64,000 bases of DNA from Moritella sp. 5 (GCF_018219455.1 NZ_CP056122.1:3596001-3660000), one strand, 5' to 3'. Numbered from the stretch's first letter, positions 15,053-24,287 are shown. Notes: generated by a model not told the origin, from the sequence alone. A program made the numbers and translations.

Positions 15053-16275
15053 TGCGGATTTTAAATTGTTGCCTTTTTCTGTTCGCTATTTTTTTGGCTT
15101 TTAAATCTGGATATTTTAGCGCTTATTTTTTTAGTTTAGATAGAAGCAAAAGTGAATTCGCTAATTTATCGGTGTTCATAGGTAGTATATCTACAGCTGT
15201 TACTTTTGTTTTTTTGATAATTCAAAATATCAAGATCCGTGAACAGCAAAAATTAGCAGATAGAAAACAAGAAGAAGCAGAGCTCCGCCAAGAAGCTGCT
15301 GAAAAACGCCAAGAGGCTGCAGATCAGCGCCAAGAACAGTTTGAACTAAGACAAAAGGAAATCTGGGATTCACAACAAGTTAAAATTCAATTCGAGATGT
15401 ACCAAGCGCATAAAAGAGAGTTTTTTAGAGTTTTAGATGATATTGAAAACCCATCATCTATGGATATAGAATTTTATAATAGAGAGGAGTTATATCGTCG
15501 TATTTATCCAATGAATAGTTTTAAGTCTGTCTCATTAGACATAGATAATACTGATAGCAGTATGCCTGGTGATTTAGCAGATATAAATAAGTCATATCTT
15601 TTAATAATTAAACAGTTAACAGCCTTCAGCATTGGTAATATGGATGAAAAAGAACGTAAAGAAGCACCACATCTTTATCTTCTTGCCTTAGTAGAATTAT
15701 TGTCTCTACTCAACCTGACGATTATACCTAAAGATAAGTTTGGGGATGTTTTGGTAAATAAAAAAATGGTGTTAAATGCATATAACTTGGATACGTCAAT
15801 AAACACTTTGTATCACGTATTAAAAGGCATTATGGCATTTATTGGCTATCAAAATATTGCGAAAATCCCTAACCTAAGTGGTCCTTACTATTATGATGCA
15901 ATGCAATGCGTTTTATTCAAGCACATAAAAACAAGAACGCAATATAACGTTAATTTGGATAATAAAAAATATGCAATTGCGCTATTCGATTTGTATATGT
16001 TTTTCAATAATGAAACGATTAGACATATAGACTCCTGTACAGGATTAGGTCTAATCCATTCATTTATGCGTGATGGGAAAAAAATTGCAAATCTTATAAA
16101 AAACGAAGAGCAATTAGCGAGACTAGTAAACACTCTATTTAATCAATACAATGATTTTTTTGCGCAGTTACCTCAGGATCTCGTGCAACAATTTGAGGGT
16201 ATTTATTCTCAATACCCTCAATTGTTCCAACTAGCAGAGCGCTATAAAATTACTGAGCTTTATTGCAAAAACTAA
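15052..16275 (+). CDS. Two-TM coiled-coil protein coupled to CI, putative exclusion effector
   Basis: 407 residues from the ATG overlapping the CI stop by one base. Two membrane spans (about 4-26 and 36-56), then a charged coiled coil of repeated RQEAAEK-type heptads (about 60-105), then a 300-residue soluble domain with FEMYQAHKREFFRVLDDIE at its start. The layout resembles two-TM abortive-infection proteins (AbiC-type), but I do not recognise the family. Being co-translated with the repressor it should be made in the lysogen, as are the lambda rex genes. The gene is AT-richer than CI, a sign of separate acquisition. Confidence 0.75.
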   Translation: MRILNCCLFLFAIFLAFKSGYFSAYFFSLDRSKSEFANLSVFIGSISTAVTFVFLIIQNIKIREQQKLADRKQEEAELRQEAAEKRQEAADQRQEQFELRQKEIWDSQQVKIQFEMYQAHKREFFRVLDDIENPSSMDIEFYNREELYRRIYPMNSFKSVSLDIDNTDSSMPGDLADINKSYLLIIKQLTAFSIGNMDEKERKEAPHLYLLALVELLSLLNLTIIPKDKFGDVLVNKKMVLNAYNLDTSINTLYHVLKGIMAFIGYQNIAKIPNLSGPYYYDAMQCVLFKHIKTRTQYNVNLDNKKYAIALFDLYMFFNNETIRHIDSCTGLGLIHSFMRDGKKIANLIKNEEQLARLVNTLFNQYNDFFAQLPQDLVQQFEGIYSQYPQLFQLAERYKITELYCKN

Positions 16276-16355
16276 ATTATATGCACACCAGTAAAAACTT
16301 AAATCCCAATAGATAGTGAAATACACTTAGATTAGTGTCCATAGTTGCTGGAGCA

Positions 16356-16389
16356 GATAGCTAATAGGGTAACATCCTTATTAGCTATC
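16356..16389. terminator. Bidirectional hairpin between converging genes
   Basis: Perfect 11-bp stem GATAGCTAATA / TATTAGCTATC with a 12-base loop, between the CI-coupled gene and the ATPase gene. Confidence 0.7.
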
Positions 16390-16406
16390 AAAAATCTAAG
16401 TAATAG

Positions 16407-18980
16407 TTAACTAATCGTACTTAGATCCTTAGGTCGTACATAACTTTTAATTGACTCATCAAGCTGTAATAATAATGCCAGCAATTCGTACGCTAAATTT
16501 TCATCGAATTCCTCATCACGATTTTCCTCATGAGTGCCTTTATTCAGCAGTGTCCAATTAACTTGATGCCTCTTACTTTTGTCTTTTATTGCTCCTAATG
16601 CATTCTTAGAAGGCACAAAGGATAAAATTCCAGGTTTTTTTTCTATGACATTAAGCAATGCAATTAGACCATCTACTAATGAATACAAATCCGGACTTCG
16701 ACCTGGAGCAAATAACTTAACTGATACTGACGAACTAAGTCCTTCGCTACTAAGTTTACGCCACAGGCGGTCAGTGAGGTCTTCGAGAGCTCTTCTACAT
16801 TCCATTAATCCATCTTTAGTTTTACTTGCATCTAAGCTATTCTTCGCTTTTTCCAAATACTGTCTGTTTTGGTCTTCTAAGATAACAATATCTCTACCAT
16901 TCTTGTTTCTCACTAAATCATAACGCTTGAGTACCTTGGATAAATGTTTGTTTGGAAGTTGATTTTCTAAACGCTTTACAAAATCCTCACCATGAGTCGT
17001 AACGATTATTTGTTTTTCTTTGTATTTGGTTGTTTCGAAGAGCTCATTGATAACCCCAGTTCTATGTTCGTCATCAATAGCGTTAACTACATCATCAAAA
17101 ATAAATATATTCTGTTTGTCTTTTATCGATTTAGCCAACAATATAGATAAGCCTAAACACCTTAAGTGCCCTTCACTCAAAACTCTAAGTGCGTCTTCGT
17201 TATGACCATCTATAAACTGTAGCATTATATTTTCAGATGGGTTTTTCGGTAACCGGAGGTCAATCAAAGTTTCATGTGGATAAGGGTGTTTGTTTATATT
17301 GTTATATATCTCCATTGATGTATTCGATAACTCCCCAGCAATAATACCCGGTAAGTTACTTGAATAGGTCCGTAACTCACGAATAAGATTTTCATAAGCT
17401 ACGACGTAATGTCCAACCAAGTCAATTCTTTTAGACTCATCAGAAGCCTCTAATATTAACTTTTTATTTTTCTCATCAAAAGTATCTATTTTACTCTTTT
17501 CTTGTTTTATAGATCTATTGGACAATTGGAAAAGTTCATTTATAGTTGTTGCTTCTGTATAATCAAAACCGTAATTTTTTATTTGATTATGAAGCTCTTC
17601 AATTTCCTTTACTAAAGGAGTGTTTTCTTTATTCTCCTCTTTATACTTAGATAAAACATTTTTTAACTTAATATTTATATGACCAATTACAGTAGGGAGA
17701 TTACTGTACACCAAATCAGTTTCTATTTCGTATTTCTGCAATCTGCTTACAAATATGAATATCTCATTATCGATAGCCGACTTCATCCTCTTAAAGCTAG
17801 TTTGTGTCCTTGCTATGTTTTCAAGTTCTATAAGTTTAGCCTTTGATTTATCGAATGGATTTTTCGTTACCTTATCTAAAGGAGTATCACAAGAGGGGCA
17901 GCAAGTTGCTCCCTGTTCCAAAGCCGATATCGCTTTATATAAATCAAGAAAGTTTATTTCATTAACAGATTGGCTAAGCTCTTTCTCCAATGATATACAT
18001 TCACCATACTTAATACTAAGTCGATTTCCATCCTCGATTAACGCACTTAGGGAGCTAAGTTCTCTTATTTTTACCTTTTTATATTTGGATAGTTTGTGAT
18101 TTAGATTTTCCATAAAGGCCGAGTCTGGTTTCAGTTTTTTAATTACATCAGAGACTAAATCCAGTTCTGGATACTTTGCCATTAGCTTGTTTTTTCTAAA
18201 TTTAAAGCCATTAATTTGTGCTTTACTGTTATCTATTATTGCTAATGAGGAATCAATCTTTTTCCTTTCAATAACGAGCTCTTGGTTTTTTACCGGAGCG
18301 ATAACTAAATAATTCTTAATCGATGCACTAAAACCTGTACAGAATTTGTTAAATTCATCAAGTCCAAAAAGTAGAGATAGTCGAGACTGCTTTTCACTAT
18401 TTGTATATGAAGATACACGAGCAAAACCTTCAATTCTATTTCTTTCAATAAACATGAATTCATTTTCTGGCGATGCTATTGATTCGGATACAGAACCATC
18501 TGAGTATTCAACTACAAGACTAACGTTTGTATCAAGTTCCTTTATATTTTTTGTATATACATTATCGTTAAATCGCTTTGATTTTGCTTCGTGTATCTTA
18601 CCCGTTAACTTGTATTCTAACGCTTCACAAATACTAGACTTACCGGTACCATTCGGTCCATAAATAAAACTATACTGCTTACTTAAGTCAAAGTCTTTAC
18701 ACTCTGTAAAACCACGAAACCCTTTAATGGAAAGGTTCTTAAGACGAGTAATTTTTTTCCTATTTTTTAAGTCTTCTTTACGGAGTGATGTAAAAGGCTT
18801 CATTGGCGTATTTAATATCAAACTTGATACGTACTTCCCTCTGGAACCAGCTGCTACCCCCTTACTTGAAACAGCATCAAAATTGGTAAATATTAGATTC
18901 GCAATTTCTTTTTCTTTTATAGAAAAGCTGCTTAGACTTGATTCTAAGAAATTCAAATATTCATTTTTTGTTTCAGACAT
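16407..18980 (-). CDS. Zinc-hook SMC/ABC ATPase, RloC-like
   Basis: 857 residues from the ATG at 18980 (AGGAAC upstream). Walker A GPNGTGKSS at 108-116, long coiled coil broken by a zinc hook C361-P-S-C364, ABC signature LSEGH at 601-605, Walker B NIFIFDD at 624-630 and a switch His663. Beyond the ATPase is an extra helical domain (about 705-857) with R729-x3-E733 and later H805 and H817 (NKGTHEE). RloC combines an ABC ATPase, a zinc hook and a C-terminal anticodon nuclease with an R-x3-E...H triad, so an RNA-cutting, DNA-damage or phage-sensing role is plausible but unproven; Rad50/RecF-like repair ATPase is the alternative. Confidence 0.82.
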   Translation of the reverse strand: MSETKNEYLNFLESSLSSFSIKEKEIANLIFTNFDAVSSKGVAAGSRGKYVSSLILNTPMKPFTSLRKEDLKNRKKITRLKNLSIKGFRGFTECKDFDLSKQYSFIYGPNGTGKSSICEALEYKLTGKIHEAKSKRFNDNVYTKNIKELDTNVSLVVEYSDGSVSESIASPENEFMFIERNRIEGFARVSSYTNSEKQSRLSLLFGLDEFNKFCTGFSASIKNYLVIAPVKNQELVIERKKIDSSLAIIDNSKAQINGFKFRKNKLMAKYPELDLVSDVIKKLKPDSAFMENLNHKLSKYKKVKIRELSSLSALIEDGNRLSIKYGECISLEKELSQSVNEINFLDLYKAISALEQGATCCPSCDTPLDKVTKNPFDKSKAKLIELENIARTQTSFKRMKSAIDNEIFIFVSRLQKYEIETDLVYSNLPTVIGHINIKLKNVLSKYKEENKENTPLVKEIEELHNQIKNYGFDYTEATTINELFQLSNRSIKQEKSKIDTFDEKNKKLILEASDESKRIDLVGHYVVAYENLIRELRTYSSNLPGIIAGELSNTSMEIYNNINKHPYPHETLIDLRLPKNPSENIMLQFIDGHNEDALRVLSEGHLRCLGLSILLAKSIKDKQNIFIFDDVVNAIDDEHRTGVINELFETTKYKEKQIIVTTHGEDFVKRLENQLPNKHLSKVLKRYDLVRNKNGRDIVILEDQNRQYLEKAKNSLDASKTKDGLMECRRALEDLTDRLWRKLSSEGLSSSVSVKLFAPGRSPDLYSLVDGLIALLNVIEKKPGILSFVPSKNALGAIKDKSKRHQVNWTLLNKGTHEENRDEEFDENLAYELLALLLQLDESIKSYVRPKDLSTIS

Positions 18981-19515
18981 ACAATGTTCCTGCGTATTTG
19001 TAAACATAACCACACCCTATCCAGAATGGTTATATAAATAAGGTGATTTACCCTTGTGATACAGAATGGGAGGCTCAATTTAAGCATATTAAAATTTAGT
19101 AAGTGTAAATGGCAGTTCAACCAATTAAATGGAAAATAAAATAAATAGTAATCTGATATTTAAGTAGATTCAGAGAGAGCATGTAGTCCAGTTATTTATT
19201 TCCCAAGGCCTGCCAATTATTAACGGTGACCAATATGCAACTGATTTTATTGAGGTTTAATTTTATAGCAAGGAAAAGTAAGGCTATTTAATGACAAACT
19301 GTGACGGGAGTGAAAAACAAACAACTTATAGGCTATAAATTCCACATACGGAACCTATTTCAATATAATTCAATTACTTGCATTGTCTTACTCTGTGTAT
19401 CGAACAATGACAAACAAACATTGAAACGAGTTAATATTTAACATACGCATGCTTCTAGCAAACACAGTGGTAATGTTATTGTGATCAAATCACCTTTGTC
19501 TCTACGATTTACACA
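18981..19515. other. Gene-free AT-rich stretch
   Basis: About 535 bases upstream of the ATPase gene. No convincing ORF, tRNA or strong hairpin; presumably the ATPase promoter and border of an imported block. Confidence 0.5.
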
Positions 19516-19731
19516 TCAATCGTCAATATTATCTGGTACGTTATGATTTGGGTTATTTCTCGCATACTCAACACCATTTCGCTTGTAGATGTGGGTATCA
19601 GGATGTTTACCTTGCTTTACTTCTTTTACTAATTTAGAACGTGTAACAACCCCTCTCCCTTTGACTGTATATGAACTATTAGCACCGCCATTACCATCGC
19701 AATTACCATTAATACTTTTACCTTTAGCCAT
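19516..19731 (-). CDS. DUF3892-like small protein
   Basis: 71 residues; GGGG seven bases before the ATG. The second half (GVVTRSKLVKEVKQG, then IYKRNGVEYARNNPNH and VPDNIDD) fits the pattern of the DUF3892 family of unknown function; the first third is Gly/Asn-rich and disordered. It lies in the CI-int cargo interval, in the same direction as the ATPase but 535 bases ahead of it, so it is a separate transcription unit or its first gene. Confidence 0.7.
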   Translation of the reverse strand: MAKGKSINGNCDGNGGANSSYTVKGRGVVTRSKLVKEVKQGKHPDTHIYKRNGVEYARNNPNHNVPDNIDD

Positions 19732-20048
19732 ACATTTACCCCATATAAAAAAATTATAAGAACTTTCAGAAACAAAGTTAGATCTCCTAATTTATGTATG
19801 GGCACACAGTGTAATATCAATGATATTCATTTATTCGCATATTAGTTAAACTGAAAAACATGGAACTCATATGTAATATATCTAGAACACCTATTTTAGG
19901 TGCTTATATTCAGAATAAAGACAAACATCACGCCCGAATATTAATGGCCGTAAACTGACTCACAACTTAAAACCAAAGTACTCAATATTTTTGCCAAGCA
20001 TCATTCAGGGGCTAACTTTAAAGTATCCTCCACGACTAAAATAAAAGT
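19732..20048. other. Gene-free stretch
   Basis: About 317 AT-rich bases between divergent small genes. I see no ORF, hairpin or repeat; presumably both promoters. Confidence 0.45.
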
Positions 20049-20276
20049 ATGACTGAACTAATATTGAACGGACTTATGGCAACATTATTCATTACGCATG
20101 TAGGTATTTATTTTGTTACTTATGGTTTTGAACGAATAGAACTGAGTATGAAAATTGATAAGACTAGATTGAAACTGTTTTATATGCGCTGGGCTTTTTC
20201 TACTTCGATGATAATAGGCATATTTTATCTTGTAACTATGCCTATTTTGTTGAGAGAAGTTTATTTTGGGGTTTAG
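20049..20276 (+). CDS. Small two-TM membrane protein
   Basis: 75 residues with two hydrophobic spans (about 5-25 and 46-68) and a basic loop between them (MKIDKTRLKLFYMR). No clear ribosome site, which lowers confidence. Lies in the CI-int interval. Topology resembles other small prophage membrane proteins; function unknown. Confidence 0.5.
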   Translation: MTELILNGLMATLFITHVGIYFVTYGFERIELSMKIDKTRLKLFYMRWAFSTSMIIGIFYLVTMPILLREVYFGV

Positions 20277-20454
20277 AACACCGAAACGGTTCTTATTTTT
20301 TAATCGGAACGTCTTAATCTTTTGCTCTAAACTACATTCAGTTAACGAAGACTAATATTGGCGGCCATTGCTACTTAACACTAGATGTGTAATAGCTTTA
20401 AATGAAATATAAAATCAATGGGTCTTCTTGAAAATCAAATTAAACTCCAAAATA

Positions 20455-20502
20455 AAAATAATGGTTAGCGATAATATCGAAGTAAGAGCCAACCATTATT
20501 TT
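20455..20502 (-). terminator. Terminator after coiled-coil membrane gene
   Basis: 12-bp perfect stem AAAATAATGGTT / AACCATTATTTT with a 24-base loop, directly beyond the stop of the 20512-21912 gene; read leftward it ends in a T-rich run. Confidence 0.75.
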
Positions 20503-20511
20503 ACGTAAAAT

Positions 20512-21912
20512 CTATTTGGCCGATTTGTTATTTGACCCAAGTAGATTAGATACTTTATTGGTAATCGTTGCTATATTCTGCTGCTCTATTTTTGATTTTT
20601 CTATTTCGGCTGTAGTCTGGCCCTTTTCTAGTACTGCATTTCTTTCAGTTCTAGATAATTCCAATATTACAGCTGATGTAGATTTTGTATCCTCCGTAAT
20701 TATTGAGCACTTTATAGCGACTAGCTTGGCTTCCACATTAGTCATTTCATTTTGGAAATACTTAATTTCTGACAAACTAGATTTATATAATTTTAGAAAA
20801 AAATATGCAAAAATTTCAATTAACAAAACTAATGATAAACGAGGTATAAAGTGAGCAATAAATGCGAGTTTATCTTCAGGAATCGAATCAATTTCAACAA
20901 CAAAATATCCAAGTATCGTTAACCCAATAATTGTGGTCGTTATACCCAAGCTAAGATTTAAATTACCTCTTCTACTTAATGAATCGATTTCAGAGTAGAT
21001 ACGCTTAAGTGTGTTTTTAAAAACATTTTCAACTTCTTTTAAATGCTCAGTGTTTTTAACTTTTTCTTCCAGTTGTTTTAGAACGTCAGCTGAAGCCTTG
21101 CTTATTGAATTTTTAACTATCTCTTCTCTTAACAATGAAACAAGTTCGTCTCGCTCCTCTACAGTCATAATATCATTTTTTGAAGTACTTTGATTAAGCT
21201 CTTCCCGTAGGGCTACAATTTCATTTTTGACAACTTCTAAATCAGGATCAACAGTAAATGAATGGTGCTCAATTTTATCACGCAGACGAGCTAATTCACT
21301 TTCATATTCTTTATAACCCCCAGTACTAATATCTTGTTTTTTAAAACCCGTTTGTAGATAAGTCATCAATATCGAAATAGCTGATACAGAGGATAAGCCC
21401 AACCCGAAAATTTTATATATGGTACTGTTAATATTTGAAAATGCTTCAAATATATCACTCATATTTATTAGGACTAAACCCAAAATCAAAGGTAAAACAA
21501 TCATGACGATTCGTTTACGTTGACGCCTTTCATTCATCTGAATGTAATATTCTTGTTTTAGTTGTCGTTGTCGTTGTTCTTGGTCTTGTTCTTGTCGTTG
21601 TTGTCGTTGTAGCTGTTCTTGTAGCTGTTCATGTCGTTGCTGTCGTTGTACCTGTTCTTGTTGTAGCTTTTCTTGTTGTAGCTGTTCTTGTTGTAGCTTT
21701 TCTTGTTGTAGCTGTTCTTGTTGTAGCTTTTCTTGTTGTAGCTTTTCTTGTTGTAGCTTTTCTTGTTGTAGCTTTTCTTGTTGTAGCTTTTCTTGTTGTA
21801 GCTTTTCTTGTTGTAGCTTTTCTTGTTGTAGCTTTTCTTGTTGTAGCTTTTCTTGTTGTAGCTTTTCTTGTTGTAGCTGTTCTTGTTGTTCTACGATTAA
21901 ACGATCTTTCAT
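20512..21912 (-). CDS. Membrane protein with expandable N-terminal coiled coil
   Basis: 466 residues. Residues about 9-87 are 15 units of a five-residue repeat QE(K/Q)LQ, followed by more Gln/Arg-rich coil to residue 134. Then membrane spans near 135-153 and 168-188, a charged coiled coil (about 195-310), two more spans (about 325-343 and 355-377) and a helical tail. I recognise no family. The repeat DNA has a 15-bp period, so gain or loss of units keeps the frame. It lies next to the integrase, a usual place for phage defence or superinfection genes. Confidence 0.75.
   Translation of the reverse strand: MKDRLIVEQQEQLQQEKLQQEKLQQEKLQQEKLQQEKLQQEKLQQEKLQQEKLQQEKLQQEKLQQEQLQQEKLQQEQLQQEKLQQEQVQRQQRHEQLQEQLQRQQRQEQDQEQRQRQLKQEYYIQMNERRQRKRIVMIVLPLILGLVLINMSDIFEAFSNINSTIYKIFGLGLSSVSAISILMTYLQTGFKKQDISTGGYKEYESELARLRDKIEHHSFTVDPDLEVVKNEIVALREELNQSTSKNDIMTVEERDELVSLLREEIVKNSISKASADVLKQLEEKVKNTEHLKEVENVFKNTLKRIYSEIDSLSRRGNLNLSLGITTTIIGLTILGYFVVEIDSIPEDKLAFIAHFIPRLSLVLLIEIFAYFFLKLYKSSLSEIKYFQNEMTNVEAKLVAIKCSIITEDTKSTSAVILELSRTERNAVLEKGQTTAEIEKSKIEQQNIATITNKVSNLLGSNNKSAK
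21661..21885. repeat. 15-bp tandem repeat, 15 units
   Basis: Unit TTGTAGCTTTTCTTG (plus strand), 15 consecutive copies differing almost only by T/G at one position (Lys or Gln codon); more diverged units continue to about 21560. Ten successive units encode the identical pentapeptide, which points to recent slippage expansion. Confidence 0.95.
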
Positions 21913-22341
21913 TTTGTGCCTTTTAATAATTTATAGTGATATTAACCAACTATAAATTCAGATTGTTTTATAAGTTGATTGATTAGTTACTTCAAGGGGG
22001 AACGCGTTATATTGTCAGTTATATAGATACTAGCTATGTGAATGAGTATATTGATTTAAATTTTTCATGACAACATAAACTGTTTGTTTGGAACATTCTT
22101 AGTACTTTACTAAAATATTAATCACATTTTATAAAAATATTCCATTTCAACTTTTCCATTAAACATAAATATTTCCAGTTAGGTATAAATAACCGTTAAC
22201 ATCCCTTTTCACAAACTTCGATTTATACATTTTTTAATTCGTGTATTTACTTACGATGAACAAACATTGAACCCAACAGATTTAAATCCTATGATACGAT
22301 TACTACCTGTATAAAAAAACAGTCTTATTAAGAGTTACTCA
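21913..22341. other. Gene-free interval before integrase
   Basis: About 429 AT-rich bases between divergent genes. Presumably contains both promoters. No long ORF or clear dyad seen. Confidence 0.5.
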
Positions 22342-23310
22342 ATGTCCATTAAACCAATCACTAACGGTTATGAAGTCGATTGCCGCCCACAGGGGCGAAA
22401 CGGTAAACGCTACAGAAAGAAGTTTACAACCAAAGGTGAAGCACAGAAGTACGAACGCTGGCTGTTGTCGACTCAGAATCAGAAAAACTGGGTTGAGAAA
22501 ACAGCTGATAAGCGCCCCCTGCTCGAGCTGATACATCTTTGGTATCATTACCACGGCCAACAGCTTAAGACTGGTAAAAAAGAGCTTAAGCACCTAGTAG
22601 CTCTCGATTCCGACTTAGGCCACCCAAGGGCAGACCAAGTAACGCGACAGTGTTTTACGCAATATCGCGCACTCAAAATGGCCGAAGGTAAAAAGGCAAC
22701 AACCATCAATCGTAACCAAACGCGATTAAGCAGTGTGTTTACCGCATTGATCAAAGCTGAAGAATTTCATAATCAGCACCCACTTAAAGGGCTAAGCAAG
22801 TTAAAAGAACGTGTATCCGAAATGGGATTCTTGAGTAAGCCGGAAATAAAGCAGTTACTAAACAGCCTAAGTGGTGATGAGTTACATATTGCTAAACTAT
22901 GTTTATCAACTGGTGCGCGTTGGACTGAAGCTGCAGACCTAAGAGGCAGTGATATTGTGCATGGTCGAGTGACGTTTAGTGATACCAAAAATGGTAGGAA
23001 TAGAACGGTGCCAATTACCAGTAAGTTAATGGGTGAAATCCATCATGGGAAAAGTAGTCGGTTATTCAAGGGATCTTACGCTAAATTTTACAGTGTACTG
23101 AAGGAACAAGAGTTTGACTTGCCAAAGGGTCAGGCTGCGCATGTTTTACGGCATACTTTTGCTAGCCACTTTATGATGAATGGCGGCAATATTTTAACGC
23201 TACAGAAGATCCTGGGACATTCAACAATAACGCAAACCATGACTTACGCACACCTTGCACCAGACTACCTAAACGAAGCAATGGAATTTAATCCAGTGTC
23301 CACATTATGA
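22342..23310 (+). CDS. int: Phage integrase, tyrosine recombinase
   Basis: 322 residues. N-terminal SAM-like DNA-binding part, then the catalytic domain with R193 (GARWTEA), K216 (TKNGRN), H267-x2-R270 (HVLRHTF), H293 (LGHST) and nucleophile Y302 (MTYAHL). It matches P2/HP1-type integrases. It is transcribed in the same direction as CI and lies at the prophage edge, so the attachment site should follow within a few hundred bases. No tRNA gene is adjacent. Confidence 0.95.
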   Translation: MSIKPITNGYEVDCRPQGRNGKRYRKKFTTKGEAQKYERWLLSTQNQKNWVEKTADKRPLLELIHLWYHYHGQQLKTGKKELKHLVALDSDLGHPRADQVTRQCFTQYRALKMAEGKKATTINRNQTRLSSVFTALIKAEEFHNQHPLKGLSKLKERVSEMGFLSKPEIKQLLNSLSGDELHIAKLCLSTGARWTEAADLRGSDIVHGRVTFSDTKNGRNRTVPITSKLMGEIHHGKSSRLFKGSYAKFYSVLKEQEFDLPKGQAAHVLRHTFASHFMMNGGNILTLQKILGHSTITQTMTYAHLAPDYLNEAMEFNPVSTL

Positions 23311-23365
23311 CCCAATTAGTATGTTTAGGTGCTATTTACTGCTCGACACTGCCAACCTAAAGCCT

Positions 23366-23391
23366 TGTAATAGCAGGGAAAGCCTATTACA
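23366..23391. other. Inverted repeat after int, possible att-region element
   Basis: TGTAATAG / CTATTACA separated by 10 bases, in the 100 bases behind the integrase stop where attachment sites of this family lie. Symmetry and position are the only support. Confidence 0.3.
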
Positions 23392-23404
23392 GCGGGTGTG
23401 TAAA

Positions 23405-23427
23405 AGCCTCCCTCGGGAGCCTTTTTT
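23405..23427 (+). terminator. Terminator after int
   Basis: GC-rich hairpin GCCTCCCTCGGGAGCC with one mismatch, followed by six T. Confidence 0.75.
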
Positions 23428-23434
23428 GATCGCC

Positions 23435-23564
23435 CACCCCTACTACGAAATTTCAGCATCAGCAGGCGTTGGGTTATTGGCAGAAGGAGATCACTAAATC
23501 GCAATTGGACGGTGAAGAACTTACACTTATTGGACGTGTGGTTTGGACTGGGCAGAAGATGTGA
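23435..23564 (+). pseudogene. Remnant of a second CI repressor
   Basis: The first part (reading PYYEISASAGVGLLAE) matches residues 100-115 of the intact CI; it then jumps, out of frame, to the last 27 codons (EITKSQLDGEEL to WTGQKM and stop). About 265 bases of the gene are missing at the junction. Many silent differences from the intact gene show that it came from a related phage rather than a recent duplication. Confidence 0.9.
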
Positions 23565-23588
23565 CTTTTGGATTTGAGCTAGATGTGA

Positions 23589-23622
23589 AACAGACTAATT
23601 TGGTTGCCTAAGTTAGTCTGTT
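23589..23622. terminator. Hairpin after repressor remnant
   Basis: 10-bp stem AACAGACTAA / TTAGTCTGTT, 14-base loop, followed by a T-rich tract. Confidence 0.6.
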
Positions 23623-23666
23623 CTATCTTATTTTTGGACAAAACCTTATTAGAGTTATTGTCTAGA

Positions 23667-23849
23667 TTATTGCTCGACTTCAGGTTTACCTTCTTCGTTG
23701 ATATAAAGTTTTGCTTTAGATTCATTTATTAACCGTGCAGCATAAGACGGTGATAGCGCGCGAACACTCCCTTTCTCTCCATGGAATGAAGGTTCCCATA
23801 CTCTATCTTTATATTGACCTGTTACTATAAACTCTACTATTACTTTCAT
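23667..23849 (-). CDS. Small hypothetical protein, 60 aa
   Basis: Ribosome site AAGGATG precedes the ATG. Soluble; begins MKVIVEFIVTGQYKDRVWEP. May be the first host-side gene or part of the prophage edge. No family recognised. Confidence 0.55.
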   Translation of the reverse strand: MKVIVEFIVTGQYKDRVWEPSFHGEKGSVRALSPSYAARLINESKAKLYINEEGKPEVEQ

Positions 23850-24287
23850 AAGGCATCCTTAAGTGGCAGTTTTGTTTTATACAGTTACATTATTTATTTT
23901 TAACGTGTAGGCAGTTAACAATACACCTATTTAAAGTTTTGAAAAACATCTAATAAGTTGTTCGGCGTCTATCGGTTGAGAATTTTTTTAGTAAGAGCTT
24001 TTTGCTCTATCGACTAAATCGTCCATATACGACCGATTGAACACAAAGGTGACAATGTGCAATACCACTCAGCTCAAAATGCCCCCTAAACCTCATTTTA
24101 GCCTTTTATAGCGATTTTACTCAGTAATTATAGATGGATAATCTTGCACTGTCTTAGTCATCCCTCTTTCGCGCGATTCTAATTTAAATTCTTATCTCTA
24201 ATACTTTGTAGATATGGGATGCAAGTCACTAATAGGAGGAAAAGCCGATTGTGATGATCGCTAGCGTTACGAACCCTGTTTATTAGC
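23850..24287. other. Gene-free stretch
   Basis: About 438 bases; only short imperfect dyads. No RNA gene or ORF that I can support. Confidence 0.45.

Larger units (their letters stand above)
1..23330. mobile_element. P2-family prophage (partial)
   Basis: Gene content and order match phage P2 in inverted orientation. Capsid N and scaffold O diverge from terminase P and portal Q; cos is expected beyond Q; the gpA replication gene, early genes and Cox run leftward; CI and integrase run rightward. Tail genes and one attachment site lie left of the window. The right edge is placed just after the integrase stop by inference; no att core can be defined without the other end. The prophage carries integron cassettes near cos and a 7-kb cargo block between CI and the integrase. 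Confidence 0.9.

Noticed and set aside
21661-21885. CRISPR-like tandem repeats
   Set aside because: The units are 15 bp, directly adjacent with no spacers, and encode a coiled coil in frame.
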